From Polyangiaceae bacterium (GTDB taxonomy: Bacteria; Myxococcota; Polyangia; Polyangiales; Polyangiaceae): a stretch of DNA of 11,299 nucleotides. The position numbers and the translations under genes were made by a program. Numbering within the stretch: position 1 is the stretch's first letter; the number at the start of each line of letters is the position of its first letter. This document shows positions 5,893-11,299 of the stretch, piece after piece. The stretch is from NCBI GenBank assembly GCA_025936205.1, contig JAICTU010000305.1, positions 1 through 11,299 of the forward strand, read 5' to 3'. The notes under the pieces were generated by a model. The model was given only the letters and a program-made list of their open reading frames with translations, ran no database searches and was not told the DNA's origin.

Positions 5893-6792
5893 TCAGTGGC
5901 GCGAGGCGCTGGTCGAGTGCGCTCCCGCAGCCGATACGGTCGAGGCCGGTGCGTGCACGCGTTTGCGCCAGAACCTGTAAGGGATGACCGCAAACTGGTT
6001 CACGATCACCGCCAGCAGCACGCCTGCACGCGCCAGCGGCTGCTCTGTCAGGCTGGCCACCGCCAGCGCGACGCCGGGATGGCGGGCCACGGTGGCGAAG
6101 GCGAGCATGGTGCGGCCGTCCTCCTCGGGTCCACCCAGCACGTGACCCGCTGCCATCGACAGCAACGTGGTGATGGCGATCGCGGCCAGCGTACCTTCCC
6201 GCGCGATCGCGGCAAATTGAGGCCAGGCCACCGGCAGAAAGGTGATGAGGCTGGCGAGCAGCAGCAGCGAGGCGAGCCGCTGCAACCGCGGCCGCCAGCG
6301 GCCCAGCCTGGGCCAGTGCTGCCCGAGCGCGACGCCGAGCCCCAGCGGCAACAGCATCGCTCCGACCGCCACCTCGGCGACGGTGAGCGGGCTGATATGC
6401 ACGTCGCCGCCGAAGATCAGGTTCAACAGCTCCACGCTGGGCGGTGTCAGCAGCACCGAGAGCAGCGTGCTGGAGAAGAACACTCCATGCGCGTAGGCGG
6501 CGCGCCCCGCCGGCACCAGCGCCAGCATGGCTTGCGGGAACAGGCCGCCCACCGGCGCGCAGGCGAGCGTCACCAGCGCCACCATCACCGCGGGATGCAG
6601 AGCGAACGTGCGACACACCAGCACCGCTGCCAGTGGGGCGAGCACGTTGAGCGCCAGCAGGGTCCGGAGCAGGCGCAGTGGCTTACCGAACAGGTAGCGG
6701 ACATCGCCCCGGGTGATCACCGTGCCTTCGGCGAACAGCGCCAGGAAGATGCTGACCCCGAGCGCGCCATGGGCCACGAGCTGAAGGCTCAT
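5893..6792 (-). CDS. Bile acid:sodium symporter (BASS/SBF)-like transporter
   Basis: A 299-residue integral membrane protein with about nine hydrophobic helices. Features resembling the BASS family are the short conserved Ala-Pro-Val-Gly-Gly-Leu-Phe-Pro-Gln turn after helix 3, a Thr-Pro-Pro break in helix 4, and Val-Ala-Arg-His-Pro-Gly-Val-Ala-Leu-Ala in helix 8, a form of the broken-helix motif involved in Na+ coupling. The family moves organic anions (bile acids, pyruvate, pantoate and others) with Na+; the substrate here is not deducible. ATG at 6792 (MSLQLVAHGALG) is preferred; TTG at 6807 would add five residues without better support. No strong ribosome binding site is seen. It follows the serine hydrolase on the same strand after about 118 bp, so it may have its own promoter; a TATGCT hexamer about 12 bases before the ATG is a weak candidate. 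Confidence 0.8.
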   Translation of the reverse strand: MSLQLVAHGALGVSIFLALFAEGTVITRGDVRYLFGKPLRLLRTLLALNVLAPLAAVLVCRTFALHPAVMVALVTLACAPVGGLFPQAMLALVPAGRAAYAHGVFFSSTLLSVLLTPPSVELLNLIFGGDVHISPLTVAEVAVGAMLLPLGLGVALGQHWPRLGRWRPRLQRLASLLLLASLITFLPVAWPQFAAIAREGTLAAIAITTLLSMAAGHVLGGPEEDGRTMLAFATVARHPGVALAVASLTEQPLARAGVLLAVIVNQFAVIPYRFWRKRVHAPASTVSAAGAHSTSASRH

Positions 6793-6910
6793 GCGCCCGA
6801 GCAACAAGCATATGCCGTGCCCAGCGCGGGGGGCTGCGGAGGCGGCAGTGCGCCGTGGGGTGCTGGTGACGGCGCCGCGCCTGCGCTGCTACGCGCCAGT
6901 GACGCTGCGT

Positions 6911-8116
6911 TCAGAGGCCCGCGGCGGCGTAGCCACCATTGAAGAAGTCGGCGTAGATTCGCGAGGCGGAAGAGGCAGAGTCCACCAGCCTCTGGGAGAG
7001 CAGGATCGCGGTCACACCGCTCTCGCGATCCCAGTAAGCGCAGGTGCCGTACCCGCCAAACCAACCGCAGCCGCGGGGCTCGCCGGGCTGCGCTCCCTTT
7101 CGGATCGAGAGACCATAGCCCCAGCCCTGATGGTCCCAGAAGCCCGGCACGAACGGAGATCGGCCCTTCACGTCCTCCGGCACCTGCTCGGTCAGCATCT
7201 TCCTCACGAGCCCTTCCGCGATCAGTTGCTGCCCGCGCACGCGCCCACCTGCCAGCAGCAGGCGCGCGAACGTGAGCAGATCGTCCGCGGTCGACACCAA
7301 ACCACCATGCGCCCCAGCGAAGCCGGGCCGGCGCGCAAAGAAACTATCCGCGCCGGAGGGATCCCAGACCTCCAGCGCGCCGCTCGTCGGATTGCGCTGG
7401 TAGGCGACGGGCAAGCGATCGAGCTGCTCTTTCGGCACGAAGAAGCCGGTGTCCTTCATGCCCAGCGGCTCCAACAGGCGCTTGCGCATCAAATCGTGCA
7501 GGTGCTGCCCTGTCGCGCGCTCGAGCAACGCGCCGAGCACCGTCAGCGACGTATCGTAGCGCCACACCTCTCCGGGCTGGTCCATCAGCGGCAGCTGCGC
7601 GAGGCTCGCGAGCCATTCGTCCGCCGATGCCTGTGTCGGCATCCGGAAGGGCACGAACAAGCCCCGCTCCGCCAGCGCCTCGCTGATCGGAAAGCGCCCG
7701 CGCTCCATGATGGCGCCCATGCCCATGGTCAAGGTGAGCAGGTGCCGGACCAGGATCGGGCGCCGCGCAGGCACCGTGTCGTCGAGTGGACCATCGAGGC
7801 GGCGGAGCACGCGGCGTTGAGCCAGCTCGGGCAGCAGTCGATCGATGGGCTCGTCCAGGGCCAGCCGCCCTTCTTGCACCAGCATCAGCGTGGCCGCCGC
7901 CACGAGAGGCTTGCTCAGCGAAGCGATGCGGAAGATCGTGTCCCGGCGCATGGGGCGCGCGTCGGCGAAGCCCAGGGAGCCGATCGCGTCGACGTGGACC
8001 TCGCCGCCGCGCGCCACCAGGCTGACCAGGCCCGGGCGTTCGCCTTGCTCCACGTAGCTGTTCAGGCTGCGGCGCAGTCGCTCCAGCCCCTCCGGGCTCC
8101 AGCTCTCTGGCCTCAC
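6911..8116 (-). CDS. Serine hydrolase, class C beta-lactamase/esterase family
   Basis: A protein of about 401 residues with the beta-lactamase/D-alanyl-D-alanine carboxypeptidase-like fold (COG1680 type). The nucleophile motif is Ser66-Leu-Ser-Lys69 in Ile-Ala-Ser-Leu-Ser-Lys-Pro. The second motif is Tyr187-Asp-Thr in Trp-Arg-Tyr-Asp-Thr-Ser-Leu-Thr-Val-Leu-Gly, where most relatives have Tyr-x-Asn. The third motif is Gly-Trp-Phe-Gly-Gly-Tyr-Gly-Thr near the C-terminus. No signal peptide or membrane helix is visible at the N-terminus, so it is probably cytoplasmic, more like family VIII esterases than a periplasmic beta-lactamase; resistance should not be assumed. Start: GTG 8114-8116 forms a GTGA overlap with the sigma factor stop and has a GGAGG seven bases upstream. 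GTG 8140 would bury that site inside the gene. It is co-transcribed with, and translationally coupled to, the upstream ECF sigma factor. Confidence 0.9.
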   Translation of the reverse strand: MRPESWSPEGLERLRRSLNSYVEQGERPGLVSLVARGGEVHVDAIGSLGFADARPMRRDTIFRIASLSKPLVAAATLMLVQEGRLALDEPIDRLLPELAQRRVLRRLDGPLDDTVPARRPILVRHLLTLTMGMGAIMERGRFPISEALAERGLFVPFRMPTQASADEWLASLAQLPLMDQPGEVWRYDTSLTVLGALLERATGQHLHDLMRKRLLEPLGMKDTGFFVPKEQLDRLPVAYQRNPTSGALEVWDPSGADSFFARRPGFAGAHGGLVSTADDLLTFARLLLAGGRVRGQQLIAEGLVRKMLTEQVPEDVKGRSPFVPGFWDHQGWGYGLSIRKGAQPGEPRGCGWFGGYGTCAYWDRESGVTAILLSQRLVDSASSASRIYADFFNGGYAAAGL

Positions 8117-9102
8117 GACCCTGCCTCCGCGTTGCGCCACCAGCGGTGGCCATTGATTCGCACCGGCAGCCCCAGCTCGCCCGCGAGATCGAGCAGCAGA
8201 TCGGCATTGTAGAAATAATTGCGAAGCCGGGTGATACGCTGACCTTCGAGCTCGATGCTGGTGAACGCGCGCACGGCGGCGCCATCGTCGTGCTGATACC
8301 AGTGCACGAGCAGCCAGCGGTCGCGGTGCCAGCGCGCTTCGACGCGCGGCGCGTCCGCGCGCACGCCGACGCGATGGCGCAGATCAATGCCGATGGGGGC
8401 GTTTGGATCCGCGAGCAGCCGGCTACCGAACAGCATGCCGGTGAGCACGGTGCGGCGGGCGGCCTCGGGCCCGTACTGCGTGGTGGCGCCGACCACCTCC
8501 ACCACTGACGTGTCGAGCAGCAGCGCGGTGAGGCCGTCCAGGTCGCCCGCGTTGAAGGCGACGCAAAATGCGTCCAGCGCCCCGGGTACGGGCCGCGTCT
8601 CCGGCTCGGCTGCCTCGTCGGCGCCGAGCTTGCCGCGCGCACGGTGCAGCGCGGCCTTGACCGCGCCGCCGCTGGTGCCGAGCGCCTCGGCGATCTCCTC
8701 CAGCGTGAGCTCGAAGGCGTCCTTCAAGACCACCGCGGCTCGCTCCTGGGGCGAGAGCTTCACGAGCAGCGTGCCGGCGGCTTCCCGCGAGTCGCGCGGC
8801 TCGGTAGCGGGAGCCGAGCTCTCGGGCAGGGGACCCGGCAGCTCGCGACGGCGCCGCACCTGATCGATCCACAGGTTCGAGGCGACCCGGAACAGCCAGG
8901 CCCGGGGTTGCCGCGGGTCCTCGCTCATCTGCGCGAGCGTGACGAACGCACGCGCGAGCGTGTCCTGGGCCAGGTCCTCCGCGTCCCAGGGGCTGCGCGT
9001 GAGATAGCGGCAATAGCGGTACAGCTCCGTTCGCAGCGGCTCGTAGGTCTCGAGAAAGCGCTGCCACGTGCGTTGCGCCGTGTGCTGGAGTTCTGATGGC
9101 AT
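8113..9102 (-). CDS. ECF-type RNA polymerase sigma factor with C-terminal SnoaL-like domain
   Basis: A protein of about 329 residues. Sigma region 2 spans about residues 20-86, with Asp-Ala-Glu-Asp-Leu-Ala-Gln-Asp-Thr-Leu (core binding) and Arg-Ala-Trp-Leu-Phe-Arg-Val-Ala-Ser-Asn (-10 recognition). Region 4 spans about 112-160, with Leu-Ser-Pro-Gln-Glu-Arg-Ala and an HTH Leu-Glu-Glu-Ile-Ala-Glu-Ala-Leu-Gly-Thr-Ser ... Lys-Ala-Ala-Leu-His-Arg-Ala-Arg. Residues from about 176 form a SnoaL/NTF2-like domain beginning Ala-Phe-Asn-Ala-Gly-Asp-Leu-Asp-Gly-Leu. Such extensions replace a separate anti-sigma factor in several ECF groups (for example ECF41 and SigG/SigJ-like groups); the exact group was not assigned. 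ATG 9102 (MPSELQH) is preferred; GTG 9210 would add 36 non-conserved residues. No Shine-Dalgarno precedes 9102, and a leaderless transcript is possible. The TGA overlaps the hydrolase GTG, so the two form an operon. Confidence 0.88.
   Translation of the reverse strand: MPSELQHTAQRTWQRFLETYEPLRTELYRYCRYLTRSPWDAEDLAQDTLARAFVTLAQMSEDPRQPRAWLFRVASNLWIDQVRRRRELPGPLPESSAPATEPRDSREAAGTLLVKLSPQERAAVVLKDAFELTLEEIAEALGTSGGAVKAALHRARGKLGADEAAEPETRPVPGALDAFCVAFNAGDLDGLTALLLDTSVVEVVGATTQYGPEAARRTVLTGMLFGSRLLADPNAPIGIDLRHRVGVRADAPRVEARWHRDRWLLVHWYQHDDGAAVRAFTSIELEGQRITRLRNYFYNADLLLDLAGELGLPVRINGHRWWRNAEAGS
8124..8128 (-). promoter_or_regulatory. Ribosome binding site GGAGG for the serine hydrolase
   Basis: On the minus strand GGAGG is followed by seven bases and then GTG at 8116. 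It sits inside the last codons of the sigma factor gene. It decides the start in favour of 8116 over the longer GTG at 8140. Confidence 0.7.
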
Positions 9103-9347
9103 GTTCGGAGGACGAAAGAACCGGGCACCAGGATACGGGCCTTTCGAGAAAAGGAGGAGTCCTTGGCCCCGCAGCCAAGCGCCCGCGAACCACGGCTGGG
9201 TACCGCTCACGTCTCGCGGGCGCCGTCACGAGACTCTGACCGAGATTCACCGCGCGCGCCGTCGTACCAGAGCACGACTCGGCCGTTGCCGAAGACGCGG
9301 CTCTTGGTCATTGGCGCATGGGACCTCCATTGTGGGACGGCAGTGGC

Positions 9348-9376
9348 AGTCCTAATTCAGGACTAAAAAGTCCTGA
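9348..9376. promoter_or_regulatory. Operator-like overlapping palindromes built on AGTCCT/AGGACT
   Basis: AGTCCT (9348-9353), aattc, AGGACT (9359-9364) forms one inverted repeat. TCAGGACT (9357-9364), aaaa, AGTCCTGA (9369-9376) forms a second with perfect 8-bp arms, sharing the middle half-site. The element is strikingly AT-rich for this window and lies between divergent genes, typical of a dimeric repressor or activator site. The GGACT-N4-AGTCC core is reminiscent of sites bound by Rrf2/IscR-type regulators, but that is a resemblance only and no regulator gene of that kind is visible here. Confidence 0.5.
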
Positions 9377-9408
9377 GCGGCGATCAGCGCCGCGGGCGGG
9401 CGTTTTTT
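9377..9408 (+). terminator. Possible intrinsic terminator or attenuator upstream of the HTTM operon
   Basis: GCGGCG (9377-9382) pairs with CGCCGC (9388-9393) around a five-base loop, and a run of six T follows at 9403-9408. Nine bases separate stem and T run, more than in a canonical terminator. It could end a short plus-strand transcript initiated in the intergenic region, or attenuate the downstream genes if their transcript starts upstream of it. Confidence 0.3.
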
Positions 9409-9433
9409 CGACTCTTCCGCCGGCCCGGGCCAT

Positions 9434-9439
9434 TACGCT
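9434..9439 (+). promoter_or_regulatory. Candidate -10 element (TACGCT) of a leaderless transcript
   Basis: TACGCT ends seven bases before ATG 9447, where no Shine-Dalgarno sequence is present. That spacing would place transcription start at or next to the start codon. A convincing -35 is not visible (TTCGAC at 9407-9412 is 21 bases away), so support is limited. Confidence 0.3.
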
Positions 9440-9446
9440 AGCGCCC

Positions 9447-10142
9447 ATGGCTTCGGGCAGCGATCTCCCTGGCCGCGGGCAGCGCCCGGTCGGGTGGCGT
9501 GCGCCCTTGCTCGCCGTCTTCGTGGCCTTTCACGTGCTGGCGATGCTGGTGCTGGCATTGCCCGCGAACGGCCGGCTCGGAGATCGCGCAGTGTGGCAGA
9601 GTCGCGAGAACCAGCTGCAGTTTGCGCGCTGGGCCCGGCTCGCCAGCAAGCTCGGTGTCGCGCGCGACGGGCCGGAGCTCGAGCAGTTGTTGTGGCGGCT
9701 CGTGCAGAGCTACCTGGGAGCTCGACAGGTGGCGGTGGCGCCCTTCGAGCTGTACCGAGAGTATTGCGGCATGGGCCAGGGCTGGCGCATGTTCTCCAAC
9801 CCCCAGTCGCACCCGGCGTACATCCACGTCGAGCTCCGGCGCGGCGCGAGTTTCGAGCCGATCTATCTCTCGCGCTCCAGCCAGTATGACTGGCGCGCCC
9901 GCCAGCTCGACCACCACCGGGTGCGCAAGTTGTTCGGGCGCATCGCGCGCTCCACCGAGCAGGATCTGTGGGAACAGTTCGGCGCCTGGGCGGCGCAGCG
10001 CGCGGCGCAGGACTTTCCCGATGCGCTGGAGCTGCGCATCTGGCAGGAGCGGCGCCGGACGCCCGAGCCGGGCAGCGCCGAAACGGCCGTCGCCGCGGAA
10101 CCAGAGCAAGTCCGTACGTACGATCTGAGGGCCTTGCGGTGA
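9447..10142 (+). CDS. Membrane-anchored partner protein of the HTTM gene (W-x-M-F motif)
   Basis: A 231-residue protein with one clear N-terminal hydrophobic helix (about residues 18-38, APLLAVFVAFHVLAMLVLAL) followed by a soluble domain. A central motif, Tyr-Arg-Glu-Tyr-Cys-Gly-Met-Gly-Gln-Gly-Trp-Arg-Met-Phe, then Asn-Pro, resembles the Trp-x-Met-Phe signature seen in the non-membrane part of many HTTM/vitamin K carboxylase-like proteins. The remainder is rich in Arg, Trp and Glu and has no motif I recognise. ATG 9447 is chosen because residues become protein-like there; the frame is open back to 9318 but that stretch crosses the palindromes and looks non-coding. It overlaps the HTTM gene by GTGA, so the two products probably act together in the inner membrane. 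Its function is unknown. Confidence 0.75.
   Translation: MASGSDLPGRGQRPVGWRAPLLAVFVAFHVLAMLVLALPANGRLGDRAVWQSRENQLQFARWARLASKLGVARDGPELEQLLWRLVQSYLGARQVAVAPFELYREYCGMGQGWRMFSNPQSHPAYIHVELRRGASFEPIYLSRSSQYDWRARQLDHHRVRKLFGRIARSTEQDLWEQFGAWAAQRAAQDFPDALELRIWQERRRTPEPGSAETAVAAEPEQVRTYDLRALR
10127..10131 (+). promoter_or_regulatory. Ribosome binding site GAGGG for the HTTM gene
   Basis: GAGGG lies seven bases before GTG 10139, within the 3' end of the preceding gene. It supports the GTG that overlaps the upstream TGA as the start. Confidence 0.6.
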
Positions 10143-11152
10143 AGACGAGCAAGATCTGGCGGCGCTGGCAAGCCTGGGTGCTTCGCCAGGAGCGAGCGAC
10201 GACGCTCGCGCTGTTCCGCATCCTGGTGTCGACGATCGTGCTGGGCAGCTTGCTCTCCGCCGCGGCAGCCGGCGTGATCGACGTGACCTGGGTCGACGCG
10301 GCTCACGGGGGCATGCTCTCGCTCGGCTCCGGCAACTGGCTGGTGAGCTTGCTGGGCGGCCCCACGCCGGCGGTGGTCTGGGGCTTGTTCGGCGTCGGTG
10401 TCGCCGGTGGCAGCTTCACGCTGATCGGCCTGGGAGGGCGCTGGCCGGTGCTCGCGACCCTGCAGGCCTATCTGGGCTTGACGTCCCTGAACCCCACCGC
10501 GAGCGGCGGTTTCGACAACCTGCTCACGATCGCGCTCTGGCTCCTGTTCCTCTCCGGATCCAACGCCACGCTCTCCGTCGATGCGCGACGGCAGGAAGGC
10601 ACCTGGCTCAGCCAGCGGAGCGTCGCCGCCTGGCCTCGCCACGTGCTGATCCTGCAGCTGGTCGTGATGTACACAGCGACAGGGCTGCAGAAGGTGAGCC
10701 TGTCCTGGACGCCGATGGGCGGATACACGGCGCTCTACTACGTGTTGCACGATCCCACCTGGTTGCGCTCCGAACAGCTGGCGCGGAGTGTCCCGTTACC
10801 GCTGCTGCGCCTCGGCACCGCGGTGACCTGGCACTGGGAGCAGCTCACGTGTTTGCTACTCCTGGTGTTCTACTTTCGTGCCACGCGGGAGCGACCCGGT
10901 CGGCTGCGCGCTGCCTTCAATCGTTGGGATCTGCGGCTGCCGTGGGCCTGCATAGGACTCTCGCTGCACCTCGGCATTCTGATGCTGATCGACGTCGGCC
11001 CGTTCTCCTTCGTCAGTCTGGCTTACTACGTGAACCTGTTCACGCCGGAGGAGATCGAGGCTCAGCTGCTCGGCAGGCTGAGCGCCATCTGGCGCGCCTG
11101 GAGAAATCGCCGCACCGCGGGATCGCGTTCCAGCCCGATCGCCACCTCGTAG
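10139..11152 (+). CDS. HTTM domain-containing membrane protein (vitamin K carboxylase-like)
   Basis: A 337-residue polytopic protein with about seven or eight hydrophobic helices. HTTM family marks in order: Leu-Ala-Leu-Phe-Arg-Ile-Leu-Val in helix 1; Gly-Gly-Phe-Asp-Asn-Leu-Leu, an amphipathic entry to a membrane helix; Leu-Ser-Val-Asp-Ala-Arg after it; Leu-Gln-Leu-Val-Val-Met-Tyr-Thr-Ala-Thr-Gly-Leu-Gln-Lys-Val; Trp ... Gly-Gly-Tyr-Thr-Ala-Leu-Tyr-Tyr-Val-Leu; and His-Leu-Gly-Ile with Phe-Ser-Phe-Val-Ser-Leu-Ala-Tyr-Tyr near the end. The domain is shared with the membrane part of gamma-glutamyl carboxylase, but most bacterial members have no proven activity. GTG 10139 overlaps the previous stop and has a good ribosome binding site. 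The last 30 residues (after Phe-Thr-Pro-Glu-Glu) are Arg/Ser-rich, lie antisense to the ECF42-like gene, and may be a recent extension by loss of an earlier stop. Confidence 0.88.
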   Translation: MKTSKIWRRWQAWVLRQERATTLALFRILVSTIVLGSLLSAAAAGVIDVTWVDAAHGGMLSLGSGNWLVSLLGGPTPAVVWGLFGVGVAGGSFTLIGLGGRWPVLATLQAYLGLTSLNPTASGGFDNLLTIALWLLFLSGSNATLSVDARRQEGTWLSQRSVAAWPRHVLILQLVVMYTATGLQKVSLSWTPMGGYTALYYVLHDPTWLRSEQLARSVPLPLLRLGTAVTWHWEQLTCLLLLVFYFRATRERPGRLRAAFNRWDLRLPWACIGLSLHLGILMLIDVGPFSFVSLAYYVNLFTPEEIEAQLLGRLSAIWRAWRNRRTAGSRSSPIATS

Positions 11153-11299
11153 GCGTCGCGGGCCTGAGCGGCGGCGCCGGTGCGCGCCAGCAAATCCGCG
11201 CGCACGACCCAGTACGGCTGGTATTGCAGCAGGCGCGCATCCGCCGACAGCCCAGCGATCAGCTGGAGAGCGGCGGCCGCGCCCTCCACCTCGGCCACG
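11062..11299 (-). CDS. ECF42-like RNA polymerase sigma factor, C-terminal part (5' end outside window)
   Basis: Seventy-nine codons of a minus-strand gene are visible, and the frame is open to the right edge, so the gene is cut. The sequence Val-Ala-Glu-Val-Glu-Gly-Ala-Ala-Ala-Ala-Leu, then Leu-Leu-Gln-Tyr-Gln-Pro-Tyr-Trp-Val-Val-Arg-Ala-Asp-Leu-Leu-Ala-Arg-Thr-Gly, then a helix pair ending Arg-Arg-Phe-Leu-Gln-Ala-Arg, matches the TPR-like tail of ECF42 (SigI-type) sigma factors. In that group the tail is needed for activity in place of an anti-sigma factor, and a YCII/DGPF-domain gene is usually adjacent; none is visible here on the 3' side. The stop (TGA at 11064-11062) lies 91 bp inside the convergent HTTM gene. 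The sigma 2 and sigma 4 regions must lie to the right of the window. Confidence 0.75.
   Translation of the reverse strand, partial: VAEVEGAAAALQLIAGLSADARLLQYQPYWVVRADLLARTGAAAQARDAYEVAIGLERDPAVRRFLQARQMALSLPSS

Larger units (their letters stand above)
9103..9446. other. Divergent intergenic region (344 bp) with several palindromes
   Basis: The only gap longer than 300 bp. From left to right it contains: a GACG at 9111-9114 (CGTC on the minus strand) just ahead of the sigma factor ATG; a perfect Shine-Dalgarno-like aaggaggag at 9151-9159; a 10-bp inverted repeat (9179-9188 with 9214-9223) and a 6-bp one (9211-9216 with 9229-9234); an AT-rich palindrome cluster (9348-9376); a hairpin plus T6 (9377-9408); the 10-bp palindrome ggcccgggcc (9422-9431); and a -10-like TACGCT (9434-9439). 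It must hold the promoters of the sigma factor (minus) and of the HTTM pair (plus). A 67-codon frame at 9163-9366 lacks convincing codon bias. Confidence 0.6.

Noticed and set aside
5896..6942. 348-codon plus-strand frame opposite the BASS transporter
   Set aside because: It is the antisense of nine membrane helices; the composition (Arg, Gln, His, Gly) is low-complexity and has no motif.
8116..8140. GTG 8140 as the start of the serine hydrolase
   Set aside because: It would place the GGAGG (8124-8128) inside the gene, whereas GTG 8116 has ideal spacing and a GTGA overlap.
6791..8212. Long plus-strand open frame (473 codons) opposite the serine hydrolase
   Set aside because: It is antisense to a gene with clear catalytic motifs, and its protein is Arg/Gln/His-rich with no recognisable fold, typical of a GC-rich shadow frame.
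9103..9210. Extension of the sigma factor to GTG 9210
   Set aside because: The extra 36 residues precede any sigma-like sequence and have no ribosome binding site; they cover likely promoter DNA.
8423..9250. 275-codon minus-strand frame overlapping the sigma factor in another frame
   Set aside because: The sigma-2, sigma-4 and SnoaL motifs are all in the 8113-9102 frame; this one is Arg/Ala/Gly-rich shadow.
1..11299. tRNA, rRNA, insertion sequence or prophage signals
   Set aside because: Reading both strands I saw no tRNA-like cloverleaf with a T-arm consensus, no transposase motifs, no terminal inverted repeats with target duplications, and no phage genes.

Overview
This is a very GC-rich, gene-dense window with many ATGA/GTGA start-stop overlaps. 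It carries two ECF-type sigma factors, an HTTM membrane protein with its own partner, and a globin fused to ankyrin repeats. This mix fits a large-genome Myxococcota (Polyangia-like) bacterium, but that is an inference from style and gene content because no phylogenetic marker is present.

Left block (1-5868, + strand): an apparent five-gene operon entering from beyond the left edge. It begins with a protein carrying a perfect 15-bp tandem repeat (AANSP pentapeptides) followed by two SnoaL/NTF2-like domains. An ABC ATPase and a large ABC-2-type permease follow, then a truncated haemoglobin/ankyrin-repeat protein, then a TIGR01777-family NAD(P)-dependent epimerase-like protein. Two genes are broken in this sequence. 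The permease has an in-frame TAA at 2041-2043. The globin-ankyrin gene changes frame at a run of six G (3671-3676). In both, the family resemblance continues straight across the break. They are therefore recent lesions, sequence errors, or (for the G run, which matches a -1 slippery heptamer) a possible programmed frameshift.

Middle block (5893-9102, - strand, convergent with the first): an ECF sigma factor with a C-terminal SnoaL-like domain, a beta-lactamase-fold serine hydrolase coupled to it by a GTGA overlap and a strong ribosome binding site, and then, after a gap of about 120 bp, a bile acid:sodium symporter-like (BASS) transporter.

Divergent intergenic region (9103-9446): the only long non-coding stretch. 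It holds an AT-rich operator-like palindrome cluster, a hairpin followed by six T, other inverted repeats, and a -10-like hexamer close to the next start codon.

Right block (9447-11299): a two-gene unit (+ strand) of a membrane-anchored protein with a W-x-M-F motif and an HTTM-domain (vitamin K carboxylase-like) integral membrane protein. The HTTM gene overlaps tail-to-tail by 91 bp with the 3' end of an ECF42-like sigma factor (- strand) that runs off the right edge.

The most interesting feature is the globin-ankyrin gene with its G-run frame change. The interrupted permease and the palindromic intergenic region come next.
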